From NCBI RefSeq assembly GCF_015223355.1, contig NZ_JADFFK010000012.1:124001-188000 (forward strand): DNA of 64,000 nt. The letters are read 5' to 3'. This DNA is from Salipiger mangrovisoli (GTDB taxonomy: Bacteria > Pseudomonadota > Alphaproteobacteria > Rhodobacterales > Rhodobacteraceae). Made by a program: the position numbers and the translations under genes. The notes beneath the pieces were generated by a model. That model was not told the DNA's origin and searched no databases. It saw only the letters and a program-made list of their open reading frames with translations. Positions 16,426 through 24,530 of this stretch are shown in pieces. The first letter of the stretch is position 1. Each line of letters starts with the position of its first letter.

Positions 16426-18408
16426 ATGACGCACCGCCTTGCCCATCTCCTGCTCTGCCTTGCGCTGGCCCTGACAACCTCCGCCGCGTGGGCCCAGGAC
16501 AGCGCAGCGGACGGCGTGCCGGACTATCTCGGCTCCGCGCGCTGCATCACCTGCCACGAGGCCGCGGGCGCCGCCTGGAAGGGCTCGCATCACGCCCTCG
16601 CCTGGACCGAGGCGACCGGCGAGACCATCACGGCGAATTTCGACGGCACCGAGTTCACGCTGGGCGACATGCAGGCGCGTTTCAGCCTCACGCCCGAGGG
16701 CAAGGCCCATGTCAGCGTCACCGAGCGTGACGGGGTGACCACCGAATACGACGTGCACTCGGTGATCGGCGTCGAGCCCTTGCAGCAATATATCCTCGAG
16801 ACAGAACCGGGGCGGCTGCAAAGTTTCGACGTGGTCTGGGACACCGAGAAGGGCGGCTGGTTCCACCTGTATCCGCAAGAAAATTACGCCCCCGACGACG
16901 GGCTGCACTGGACCGGAGCCTACAAGACCTGGAACAGCCGCTGCGCCGCCTGCCACGCCACCGGCTTCGAGGCCAACTACGATCCGCAAACCCGCAGCTT
17001 CGCCTCGACGCAGGTCGAGATCGGTGTCGGCTGCGAAGCCTGCCACGGCCCCGGCGCGGCACATGTGGGCTGGGCCGAAACCTACGAGACCACGCAGGCG
17101 GCGCCGCCCCCGGCGCATGGCTTCACGGTCGACATGTCCGACCCCGCGCAGATGATCGAACAATGCGCGGGCTGCCACTCCCGGCGCGAGCCCTACACCG
17201 AGGGCAACCCGGTGCCGGGCACCCCCTATCATGACGCCTACAACCTCTCCTTGCTGCGCGAGGGCAGCTACGAGGCGGATGGGCAGATCCTCGACGAGGT
17301 CTACGTCTACGGCTCTTTCCTGCAGTCCAAGATGTACGAGAAAGGCGTCAGCTGCTCCAACTGCCACCTGCCGCACGAGGCCGAGCTGATCGCCGAGGGC
17401 AACGCCGTCTGCGCGCAATGCCACAGCCCGGCAGGCAACCCCGACTTCCCCTCGCTGCCCCTCAAGGTCTTCGACGGGCCCGAGCACACCCGCCACCCCG
17501 AGGGGTCGGCCGGGGCGCAGTGCAAGAACTGCCACATGGTCGAGCGTGTCTACATGGGCAACGACTGGCGGGCGGATCACTCCTTCCGCATCCCGCGCCC
17601 CGACCTCGACGCCGAGACCGGCGCGCCCGACGCCTGCACCAGCTGCCACGCGGACCAGAACCCCGACTGGGCGGCGGCCAAGCTCGATGAATGGTTCCCG
17701 GACAGCCGCCACCGCGGACCGCATTACGGCGAGGCGCTCGCCCACGGCCGCCGCGATCCCGCCCGCGCCGCGCCGGAGCTGCGCAGCCTGTCGCAGGACA
17801 CCGACATGGCGGGCATCGTGCGTGCCACGGCGATCTACCTGCTGGAGCAGACCGGCGATCCCGCCGAGGCCGCCGCGCTCGAGGGCCTGCTGCAGGACAG
17901 CGACCCGCTGGTGCGCAGCGCCGCCGTCCGGCTCCAGCGCGTCGCCCCGGCGATGACCCGCGCGCCGCGCCTCATGGGCGCGCTCAGCGATCCCTCGCGC
18001 TCGGTCCGCATGGCCGCCGCGCAATCCCTGCTCGACGCACAGATCGCCGCCCTGCCGCCGCGCTACGAAACGGCGCTGCGCAGAGCCTACGGCGAATGGC
18101 AGGCCTCGATGGCGAGCCGCCTCGACTTCCCCGAGACGCACCTGCAGATGGGCGGCATGGCCCTCGTGATGCGCAACCTGCCCGCCGCGGCCAATGCCTT
18201 CGCCGAGGCCACCCGGCTCGACCCCCAGCTCAGCGATGCCTGGATCATGCAGGTGCGCATCGCTTTCGCCATGGGCGACGCGCCGCGCGGCCGCGCGCTG
18301 CTGGACGCGGCGCTGGCGCGCACCCCCGACAATATGACCCTCCAGATGATGCGCCGCGAGCTGACCGGCGAAGAGCTCGACCTGATGCCGCCGCCTGCCG
18401 CCGAGTGA
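16426..18408 (+). CDS. Exported eight-haem cytochrome c with HEAT/TPR-like C terminus
   Basis: A 660-residue periplasmic protein with a signal peptide (residues 1-23, ending SAAWAQ). Eight CxxCH haem motifs are visible: CITCH, CAACH, CEACH, CAGCH, CSNCH, CAQCH, CKNCH and CTSCH, the first at residues 40-44. After about residue 430 the protein becomes helical-repeat (HEAT-like, SDPLVRSAAVRLQR; then TPR-like, ANAFAEATRLDPQLSDAWI). Similar architectures exist among uncharacterised multihaem cytochromes, where electron transfer or an oxidoreductase role is presumed. It appears to be a single-gene unit, and no cytochrome maturation or quinol dehydrogenase gene is adjacent. It is followed by copy 2 of the 3' repeat element. 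Confidence 0.87.
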   Translation: MTHRLAHLLLCLALALTTSAAWAQDSAADGVPDYLGSARCITCHEAAGAAWKGSHHALAWTEATGETITANFDGTEFTLGDMQARFSLTPEGKAHVSVTERDGVTTEYDVHSVIGVEPLQQYILETEPGRLQSFDVVWDTEKGGWFHLYPQENYAPDDGLHWTGAYKTWNSRCAACHATGFEANYDPQTRSFASTQVEIGVGCEACHGPGAAHVGWAETYETTQAAPPPAHGFTVDMSDPAQMIEQCAGCHSRREPYTEGNPVPGTPYHDAYNLSLLREGSYEADGQILDEVYVYGSFLQSKMYEKGVSCSNCHLPHEAELIAEGNAVCAQCHSPAGNPDFPSLPLKVFDGPEHTRHPEGSAGAQCKNCHMVERVYMGNDWRADHSFRIPRPDLDAETGAPDACTSCHADQNPDWAAAKLDEWFPDSRHRGPHYGEALAHGRRDPARAAPELRSLSQDTDMAGIVRATAIYLLEQTGDPAEAAALEGLLQDSDPLVRSAAVRLQRVAPAMTRAPRLMGALSDPSRSVRMAAAQSLLDAQIAALPPRYETALRRAYGEWQASMASRLDFPETHLQMGGMALVMRNLPAAANAFAEATRLDPQLSDAWIMQVRIAFAMGDAPRGRALLDAALARTPDNMTLQMMRRELTGEELDLMPPPAAE

Positions 18409-18413
18409 CCCCC

Positions 18414-18475
18414 AGGAGGGGGCTCCGCCCCCGCCGCTGCGCGGCTCCCCCGGGATATTTGGACCTAGAAGAAAC
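18414..18475 (+). repeat. 3'-end repeat element, copy 2
   Basis: Starting six bases after the cytochrome stop codon, a GGGGGC/GCCCCC hairpin, a GCCGC/GCGGC hairpin and the tail CCCCCGGGATATTTGGACC then TAGAAGAAAC appear in the plus orientation, matching the upstream gene. It faces copy 3 across a gap of about 50 bases between two convergent genes. Confidence 0.82.
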
Positions 18476-18524
18476 CGCCGGGACCGAAGGCCGCGCGGGA
18501 AAGCAGAAGGGGAGCGCCATGCCC

Positions 18525-18566
18525 CCCTTCTTCTCTTGGCAAATACGCCCGCCGGAGGCGGTCCCG
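18525..18566 (-). repeat. 3'-end repeat element, copy 3 (divergent)
   Basis: On the minus strand the block CCGCCTCCGGCGGGCG is followed by TATTTGCCAAGAGAAGAAGG. The hairpin and the ATATTTGCCxAGAAGAAG-like tail resemble the other copies. It is oriented with, and located 26 bases after, the minus-strand kduD gene ending at 18592. Confidence 0.6.
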
Positions 18567-18591
18567 CGGCACGCGCAGGCGCGCCGCCCGT

Positions 18592-19335
18592 TCAGCGCGC
18601 CAGCCAGCCGCCGTCGACGTTGAGCACCGCGCCGGTCACGTAGCGCGCCGCGCGCGAGCAGAGGTAAGCGGCGGTGCCACCGATGTCCTCGGGATCACCC
18701 CAGCGGCCGGCGGGGATGCGCGCGAGGATGGCCTCGGAGCGCTCGGGATCCTCGCGCAGCGCCGTGGTGTTGTTGGTGGCGATATAGCCCGGCGCGATGG
18801 CGTTGACGGTGATCCCGTGCCGCGCCCATTCGTTGGCGAGGATCTTGGTGATCCCGGCAACCCCATGCTTGGCCGCCGTATAGGCCGGCACCCGGATGCC
18901 GCCCTGGAAGGAGAGCAGCGAGGCAATGTTGACCACCGCGCCCTCCTGCCCCTTGGCGATCAGCTCGCGGCCGAAGGCCTGGCAGGTGAAGAACACCGCC
19001 TTCATGTTGACGTCGATGACCGCGTCCCAGTCCGCTTCGGAATACTCCACGCTGTCGGCGCGGCGGATGATCCCGGCGTTGTTGACCAGCAGCGTGTAGC
19101 CGGCCTCCTTGAAGACATCCTTCGCCGCCATGGGATCGGCGAAGTCGAGCAGCAGGCTGTCCGCCGTGCCGCCCGCCGCCGCGATCATCCCCACGGTCTC
19201 GTCGCAGGCGCGGCGCCCGACGCAGGTGACCGCGGCGCCCTGCCCGGCCAGCGCCACGGCGATGGCCTGGCCGATGCCGGTGTTGGCACCGGTGACCAGC
19301 GCGCGCCGACCTTCGAGCGAGAAGAGCCCGGACAT
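18592..19335 (-). CDS. 2-dehydro-3-deoxy-D-gluconate 5-dehydrogenase (KduD)
   Basis: A 247-residue short-chain dehydrogenase. TGANTGIG (15-22) binds NAD, NNAG is at 85-88, and the catalytic residues are Ser139, Tyr152 and Lys156. KduD reduces 2,5-diketo-3-deoxygluconate (DKII) to 2-keto-3-deoxygluconate. The assignment rests on the SDR sequence pattern plus direct coupling to kduI: its start codon shares one base with the kduI stop (TGATG). It is expected to be co-regulated with the pectin genes through the 20248 operator. Downstream KdgK and KdgA are not in the window. Confidence 0.92.
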   Translation of the reverse strand: MSGLFSLEGRRALVTGANTGIGQAIAVALAGQGAAVTCVGRRACDETVGMIAAAGGTADSLLLDFADPMAAKDVFKEAGYTLLVNNAGIIRRADSVEYSEADWDAVIDVNMKAVFFTCQAFGRELIAKGQEGAVVNIASLLSFQGGIRVPAYTAAKHGVAGITKILANEWARHGITVNAIAPGYIATNNTTALREDPERSEAILARIPAGRWGDPEDIGGTAAYLCSRAARYVTGAVLNVDGGWLAR

Positions 19336-20159
19336 CAGCGCAGGTCCTTGGGCTGGATGAAGTCCATGTCGGTGTAATCGACGTTGTCGCCCGCCATCGC
19401 CCAGATGAAGGTGTACTTGCCGATGCCCGCCCCCGAGTGGATCGACCAGCTGGGGCTGACCACGCCTTCCTCGTTGGCGACGAAGAGGTGGCGGGTCTCG
19501 TCGGGCTCGCCCATCAGGTGCAGCACGCGGCTCTCGGCGTCCATGCCCCAGTAGAGATAGGCCTCCATCCGCCGGTCGTGGATGTGGCTGGGAATGGTGT
19601 TCCAGACCGAGCCCTCTTCCAGCGACGTGTAGCCGAGGATCAGCTGGCAGCTTTCCATCACCTGCGGATGGATGAACTGCTTGATGGTGCGCTTGTTCGA
19701 GGTCTCGGCCGCGCCCATCTGAACCTCGACGCAATCGGCGAGGGTGATCAGCTTCGACGGGTAGCTCTTATGCGCCGGGCAGGAGGTGATGTAGAAGCGC
19801 CCCGCCCCCGAGAAGGTCACCGCACCGGCACCCATGCCGAGGTAGAGCACGTCGCCGCGGCCCATCTCGTAGGTTTCGCCGCCGGCCTCGACGGTGCCCG
19901 CCTCGCCGATGTTGACGATGCCCATTTCGCGGCGGTCGAGGAAGTTCGGGGTCTTGGTCTCCGCGACCACATCCAGCGTCAGCCTGCCGCTGCCGGGCAC
20001 CGCGCCGCCCATGACGAAACGGTCGTAATGCGTGTAGACCAGGCGGATCTCGCCATCGCGGAACATGTCCTGCGCCAGGAAATGCTCGCGCAGCTCCTCG
20101 GTCCACATGTCGCGGGCATGGGCAGGATGGATGGCGTGGCGGGTTTCGACGGTCAGCAT
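19335..20159 (-). CDS. 5-dehydro-4-deoxy-D-glucuronate isomerase (KduI)
   Basis: A 274-residue cupin-fold enzyme. Zinc ligands are visible in SHIHDRRMEAYLYW (HxHx4E) and in SWSIHSG, the expected KduI set. It converts 5-keto-4-deoxyuronate (DKI) to DKII in unsaturated galacturonate breakdown. Length is normal. GGGAGAG precedes ATG 20159; an upstream open frame to 20657 has no ribosome binding site and is not used. It is the first gene of the kduI-kduD operon, divergent from the GntR gene. Confidence 0.95.
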   Translation of the reverse strand: MLTVETRHAIHPAHARDMWTEELREHFLAQDMFRDGEIRLVYTHYDRFVMGGAVPGSGRLTLDVVAETKTPNFLDRREMGIVNIGEAGTVEAGGETYEMGRGDVLYLGMGAGAVTFSGAGRFYITSCPAHKSYPSKLITLADCVEVQMGAAETSNKRTIKQFIHPQVMESCQLILGYTSLEEGSVWNTIPSHIHDRRMEAYLYWGMDAESRVLHLMGEPDETRHLFVANEEGVVSPSWSIHSGAGIGKYTFIWAMAGDNVDYTDMDFIQPKDLR

Positions 20160-20487
20160 GTGCTCTCTCCCAAGAAGATCGTCCTGCGCGTCCGGACCCG
20201 GCCGCGCTGTCGCGGCCAAGGAACCACGGATGGGCCGTAGCTTCAAGATGTTATCATACAACATTGCAAAGCTATCAGATCCCTGCGCCGTTCCCCGCCG
20301 ACGCCAGCCCACAGCGCGTGACATCTTGCGCATTAAGCCGACAATCCTCACGAAATGCGGAGTTGGCGGCGCGTCGCTTTGACTGAAATCGTCCGCGCCA
20401 AGGCCCGAGGAGAGCGCCGGGCGTGGACAGGCCCTTCGAAACCTGTAATATAGGTGAGACGCAGCCAGGAACGAGAAGACCACAGAC
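20160..20487. promoter_or_regulatory. Divergent control region, kduI versus gntR, with palindromic operator
   Basis: These 328 bases have no gene. At 20248-20264 lies ATGTTATCATACAACAT, an imperfect 17-bp palindrome with identical ATGTT/AACAT arms, typical in size for GntR/FCD dimers. Its core GTTATCATACAA occurs again before the TRAP operon (36995-37011) and, with changes, before the ABC operon (22556-22572). It probably controls both divergent units. Confidence 0.65.
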
Positions 20488-21228
20488 GTGACCGAGCAGA
20501 AAGTCAGGACGGCCCGCCCCTCTCGCGGCAGCGGCAAGACTCTCGTCGAACAGGTGCGCGACCGCCTGCGGGCGCAGATCGAAAGCGGGCAATATGCGCC
20601 CGGCAGCCGCCTGCCGAGCGAGGCGAAGATGACCGAGGAATTCGAGGTCAGCCGCACCGTGGTGCGCGAGGCCGTCGCCTCGCTGCGCTACGATGGTCTT
20701 GTCGAGCCGCGCCAGGGGGCCGGCGTCTTCGTGCTCGACCAGCGTCCCGAGCTCGACCTGCCGTTCCAGAACATCGACTTCGTGCGGATTTCCTCGATGA
20801 TCGAGATGCTCGAGCTGCGCACCGCGGTCGAGGTCGAGGCGGCCGGGCTCGCCGCCCTGCGCCGGTCACCGGCGCAGGAAGAGCTGATCCTTCAGGCCCT
20901 CGGGGCGCTGCGCGCCAGGGCGCGCGCCGGCGAGCCCACCGCGCTGGCCGATTTCGAGCTGCATCTGGCCATCGCCGATGCCACCAACAACCCGCGGTTC
21001 CGTGACTTCCTGTCGATGATCGGCGCCAGCCTGATCCCGCGCCACGCGCTGAGCGACACCAAGGATGCCGCCACCGCCGTTTACCTCCAGGCCATCGACG
21101 CCGAGCACGAAGCCATCGTCACCGCGATCATCGACGGCGACGAGGAGGCGGCGCGGCTGGCCATGCGCCTGCACCTCAAGGGCGCGCAGTCGCGCTACCG
21201 CAACCTGCTGCGCAAAAGCGGCAAATAG
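20488..21228 (+). CDS. GntR-family (FadR/FCD) transcriptional regulator of pectin genes
   Basis: A 246-residue regulator. The N-terminal winged helix (about 18-85) includes LVEQVRDRLRAQIESGQYAP, GSRLPSEAKMTEEFEVSRTV and LRYDGLVEPRQGAGVFV. The C-terminal FCD ligand domain (about 105-235) has FELHLAIADATNNPRF and EHEAIVTAIIDGDEEAA, with His residues suited to a metal/acid ligand. It is likely a uronate- or KDG-responsive repressor. It sits between kduI and kdgF and is the natural candidate to bind the repeated operator motif. Confidence 0.92.
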   Translation: MTEQKVRTARPSRGSGKTLVEQVRDRLRAQIESGQYAPGSRLPSEAKMTEEFEVSRTVVREAVASLRYDGLVEPRQGAGVFVLDQRPELDLPFQNIDFVRISSMIEMLELRTAVEVEAAGLAALRRSPAQEELILQALGALRARARAGEPTALADFELHLAIADATNNPRFRDFLSMIGASLIPRHALSDTKDAATAVYLQAIDAEHEAIVTAIIDGDEEAARLAMRLHLKGAQSRYRNLLRKSGK

Positions 21229-21246
21229 CCCCATCAGGAGCCTTTC

Positions 21247-21555
21247 ATGAGCAGTTTTCCCGTTGTTTTCCCCGACACCGGCGTCGCGCGGCAGGTGTTG
21301 GCCGACAGTCCCGAACTGATGGTCGTTTCCTTCCGCTTCGAGACCGGCGCAAAGGGCGCGCTGCACCATCATCCGCACGTGCAGTCGACCTATTGCGAGA
21401 GCGGGCGCTTCACTTTCTTCCTCGGCAACGAGAGCTTCGAGGTGAAGCAGGGCGACAGTTTCGTCATTCCCTCGGGCGCCAAGCACGGCTGTGACTGCCT
21501 TGAGGCCGGGCGGCTGATCGACTGCTTCACCCCGCGACGCGACGATTTCCTCTGA
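21247..21555 (+). CDS. Cupin protein KdgF (unsaturated uronate ketonisation)
   Basis: A 102-residue single-domain cupin. The metal motif HHHPHVQSTY and the later SGRFTFFLGNESFEV, GDSFVIPSGAKHGCDCLE match KdgF, which speeds linearisation of 4,5-unsaturated uronates to DKI before KduI. Position 18 bases after the regulator gene, and the kdu genes nearby, make this more likely than a generic cupin. SD: CAGGAG. Confidence 0.85.
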   Translation: MSSFPVVFPDTGVARQVLADSPELMVVSFRFETGAKGALHHHPHVQSTYCESGRFTFFLGNESFEVKQGDSFVIPSGAKHGCDCLEAGRLIDCFTPRRDDFL

Positions 21556-21591
21556 TCGCTTCCGGACCGCGCGCCGAGCGGGAGCGATCAG
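21552..21591. terminator. Hairpin between kdgF and the convergent araC-type gene
   Basis: CTGATCGCT (21552-21560) and AGCGATCAG (21583-21591) form a perfect 9-bp stem that includes the kdgF stop codon; the GC-rich loop can pair further. It can serve both convergent genes. It lacks a clear T-run. Confidence 0.6.
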
Positions 21592-21597
21592 CGGCCC

Positions 21598-22518
21598 CTA
21601 GCCCTGCCCCAGCGCCCGCGCCTGGTCGGCCTCGTCCATTCCCATGACCTGACCGTCCTGCGCGCGCTTCACGCGCTGCTGGTGGCCGCGCGGGCTGATC
21701 CCCATCTGCCGCTTGAAGGCGCGACTGAAGTAATAGGGGTCGGAATAGCCGATCTCCCCGGCCACCTGCGACGGGCTCATGCCGCGCTCGAGCAGCGACA
21801 TGGCGCGCTCCATCCGGCAATATTCCTGGTACTGGCGCGGGGTGCGCCCCAGCCGGTCGCGGAAGGCACGGTGGAAATAGTCGTCGTTGTAGGGCGCCTG
21901 CTCGACCGCCAGCGCCGCGACCTCGGGGTCGAGCGGCGCGGTCGAGATCTGCGCCGCCGCCTTCATCACCGCAAGGTCGATCGCCGCCGCGCCGTCGATC
22001 GGCACCGACCCGCCCTGCCGCCAGCCGAGGAAGGCATCGTCGACGAAGGCGATCAGGAAGACCATGAAAAGATGATGCTGCATCAGCGTCACCGAGTTCG
22101 GCGGCGCGCTCTCGCGGTAGCTTCGCACCAGCGGCGCCAGCTCGTCCCAGCGTGACAGCCGCACCTTCCGGCGCAGGTCCATCTGCGCGATGAGATCCGC
22201 ATCGCCATAAATGCCCAGAGTGAAATGCTGCGCCAGCCCGGTGTAGAGCCCCGCGCCCTCGTTCCAGCCGGTAAAGGCCTCGCCCCGGCGCAGCAGCATC
22301 GCCTCGCCCGGCTCAAGCGCGAAACGCTCGTCGCCGACAAGGTATTCGCCCCGTCCGTTCAGCGCGATCACCAGATCCTCGACCGGATTCTCCTTCTCGA
22401 TGCGCCAGAGTCTGGAATGTTGCATGCGGATGGCAGAGCGCGTCAGCGTCAGGGTCAGCGCCGTCGCGGGCACGCGGTCGAGAATTGAGCCTCCGATTTC
22501 GTCCATCTTTTTCGCCAT
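21598..22518 (-). CDS. AraC-family transcriptional regulator
   Basis: A 306-residue regulator with an N-terminal cupin-like sensing domain (about 25-150; NGRGEYLVGDERFALEPGEA) and a C-terminal double helix-turn-helix (about 200-290; RDRLGRTPRQYQEYCRMERA, then SQVAGEIGYSDPYYFSRAFK). It is divergent from the oligogalacturonide ABC operon and probably activates it. Two ATGs (22518 and 22506) are possible starts; neither has a strong ribosome binding site. Confidence 0.9.
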   Translation of the reverse strand: MAKKMDEIGGSILDRVPATALTLTLTRSAIRMQHSRLWRIEKENPVEDLVIALNGRGEYLVGDERFALEPGEAMLLRRGEAFTGWNEGAGLYTGLAQHFTLGIYGDADLIAQMDLRRKVRLSRWDELAPLVRSYRESAPPNSVTLMQHHLFMVFLIAFVDDAFLGWRQGGSVPIDGAAAIDLAVMKAAAQISTAPLDPEVAALAVEQAPYNDDYFHRAFRDRLGRTPRQYQEYCRMERAMSLLERGMSPSQVAGEIGYSDPYYFSRAFKRQMGISPRGHQQRVKRAQDGQVMGMDEADQARALGQG

Positions 22519-22555
22519 CTTGGTGAATTCAATCCACGCTCGCCATCTGTCATGA

Positions 22556-22572
22556 ATTCATCATACAACTGT
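22556..22572 (+). promoter_or_regulatory. Candidate GntR operator, ABC operon
   Basis: ATTCATCATACAACTGT matches the kduI/gntR palindrome at 13 of 17 positions (core ATCATACAAC). It lies in the 200-bp divergent gap between the araC-type gene and the ABC permease gene, about 150 bases before the latter. Confidence 0.5.
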
Positions 22573-22718
22573 ACAGGACCGCCTGTCACCCGCCAGCCCC
22601 GAGGAGAGGGCGAGCTGACGCAACGGGATGGGCAAACTCCGCACAGTTCGGGAGGACATATGCTTATTTCGCCGAAGTCGGCCGCCGTTCCGGCAGGTCG
22701 CGGCACGGGAGGCCGGCC

Positions 22719-23600
22719 ATGACGCGCAAGCGCGCTTTGGGGCTTGGCTACCTGACGCCCTACATCATCGGACTTCTGGTCTTCACGATGATCCCCTTCG
22801 GGGCATCGCTCTATCTCAGCTTCACCGACTACAACCTGATGTCGGCGCCAAGATGGACGGGACTGGAGAATTACATCCAGCTGTTCACCAAGGACCGGAC
22901 GTTCCGCCGCTCGCTCACGGTGACGCTGATCTACGTGTTCACCACGGTGCCGCTGAAGCTCGCCTTCGCGCTCTTCATCGCCTACATCCTCAACTACAAG
23001 CTGAAGTTCATCAACGTCTTCCGCACCGCCTTTTACGTGCCCTCGATCCTCGGCGGGTCGATCGCCATCGCGGTGCTGTGGCGTTACATCTTCGCTTCCG
23101 AAGGGCTGGTGAACATGATGCTGACCGGGCTCGGCTTCGAGGCGGTGAACTGGTTCGGCGATCCGCAGAACGCGCTCTTCACCATCACCCTGCTGCGCTG
23201 CTGGCAGTTCGGCTCGGCCATGGTGATCTTCCTCGCCGCGCTGCAGTCGATCGACAAGTCGCTCTACGAGGCGGCCGAAATCGACGGCGCGAGCAAGGCG
23301 CATTGCTTCATCTTCATCACCATCCCGCTGATCACCCCGGTGATTTTCTTCAACCTGATCATGCAGATGGTCCAGGCGTTCCAGGAGTTCAACGGCCCCT
23401 ACATCATCACCCAGGGCGGCCCGCTGAAGTCCACCTACCTGCTGCCGATGTACATCTACGACGAGGCCTTCCGCCGCTTCGACATGGGCTATGCCTCGGC
23501 CATCGCCTGGGTGCTCTTCGTGATCATCATGGTGCTCACCCTCGCGGCCTTCTGGTCCTCGAAGAAGTGGGTCTACTACGCCGGCGACAAGCGGAGCTGA
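22719..23600 (+). CDS. Sugar ABC transporter permease (MalF-like, oligogalacturonide import)
   Basis: A 293-residue inner-membrane protein with six predicted segments starting LGYLTPYIIGLLVFTMIPFG, and the EAA loop (AALQSIDKSLYEAAEIDGAS, near 185-205) that meets the ATPase. It belongs to the CUT1 family of oligosaccharide importers; genomic position with kdu, GH28 and GH105 genes supports pectin oligomers as cargo (Tog-like). GGGAGG precedes ATG 22719. It is first in a permease-permease-ATPase-binding protein operon. Confidence 0.92.
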   Translation: MTRKRALGLGYLTPYIIGLLVFTMIPFGASLYLSFTDYNLMSAPRWTGLENYIQLFTKDRTFRRSLTVTLIYVFTTVPLKLAFALFIAYILNYKLKFINVFRTAFYVPSILGGSIAIAVLWRYIFASEGLVNMMLTGLGFEAVNWFGDPQNALFTITLLRCWQFGSAMVIFLAALQSIDKSLYEAAEIDGASKAHCFIFITIPLITPVIFFNLIMQMVQAFQEFNGPYIITQGGPLKSTYLLPMYIYDEAFRRFDMGYASAIAWVLFVIIMVLTLAAFWSSKKWVYYAGDKRS

Positions 23601-23602
23601 AC

Positions 23603-24526
23603 ATGACCGATATCTCACACGCCTCCGACGTCATCACCGCCGGTGCCGACGGCCTCGCCGAGGCCCGCGCCGCCAACGCCCGGCAGATCCGCAACGCCAA
23701 GATCTCCGCCGCAGTGCGCTACGTCATCCTCTTCGGCGTCGGGCTGCTGATGCTCTACCCGCTGATCTGGCTGGTGGGCGCGTCCTTCAAGACCAACGCC
23801 GAGATCTTCGCCAACCCCGGCTTCATCCCGCAGCAGCCCACCACCGAGGGCTACGTGAAGGGCTGGGAGACCTCGACCCCCTACACTTTCGGGCGGTTCT
23901 TCCTGAACTCCTTCCTGATCATCATCCCCAAGGTGATCGGCACGGCGATCAGCTGCACCATGGTGGCCTATGGCTTCGCCCGCTTCGACTTCCCGCTGAA
24001 GAAGCTGCTCTTCGGCTCGGTCATCGCCATCCTGCTGCTGCCCAACGTGGTCACCCGAATCCCGCAGTACCTGCTGTTCCGCGATCTGGGCTGGCTCGAC
24101 AGTTTCCTGCCGCTCTGGGTGCCCTCTGCCTTCGCCGGTGACGCCTTCTTCGTCTTCATGCTGGTGCAATTCCTGCGCGCCATCCCCGGCGACATGGAAG
24201 AGGCAGCGCGGGTCGACGGCGCGAACAGCTGGCAGACGCTGGTGTTCATCGTGGTGCCGATGCTGGCCCCGGCGCTGATCTCGGTGTGCCTCTTCCAGTT
24301 CATGTGGACGATGAACGACTTCCTCGGCCCGCTCATCTACATCAGCTCGGTCGACAAGTACCCGGTCAGCCTGGCGCTGAAACTCTCGATCGACACGACC
24401 GAGGCGTTCGAATGGAACCGCATCCTGGCGATGTCCGTGCTCACCATCACGCCCGCGCTCATCGTGTTCTTCATGGCTCAGAAATACTTCATCGAAGGCC
24501 TCTCGGCCGGTGGGGTGAAAGGATAA
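23603..24526 (+). CDS. Sugar ABC transporter permease (MalG-like)
   Basis: A 307-residue protein with an unusual cytoplasmic N-terminal extension of about 35 residues, then six membrane segments (YVILFGVGLLMLYPLIWLVG and others). The EAA loop is RAIPGDMEEAARVDGANSWQ (about 193-212). Partner of the preceding MalF-like permease, separated by two bases. CUT1 family; cargo inferred from neighbours. Confidence 0.93.
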   Translation: MTDISHASDVITAGADGLAEARAANARQIRNAKISAAVRYVILFGVGLLMLYPLIWLVGASFKTNAEIFANPGFIPQQPTTEGYVKGWETSTPYTFGRFFLNSFLIIIPKVIGTAISCTMVAYGFARFDFPLKKLLFGSVIAILLLPNVVTRIPQYLLFRDLGWLDSFLPLWVPSAFAGDAFFVFMLVQFLRAIPGDMEEAARVDGANSWQTLVFIVVPMLAPALISVCLFQFMWTMNDFLGPLIYISSVDKYPVSLALKLSIDTTEAFEWNRILAMSVLTITPALIVFFMAQKYFIEGLSAGGVKG

Positions 24527-24530
24527 TCCA

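Noticed and set aside
15538-18141. An 867-codon minus-strand open frame over the transpeptidase and cytochrome genes
   Set aside because: The plus strand carries clear motifs (SHGC, eight CxxCH); the minus frame has none.
22628-24526. One long plus-strand frame suggesting an extended second permease
   Set aside because: The first 325 codons lie in a shifted frame of the first permease; the real gene starts at ATG 23603, two bases after that gene's stop.
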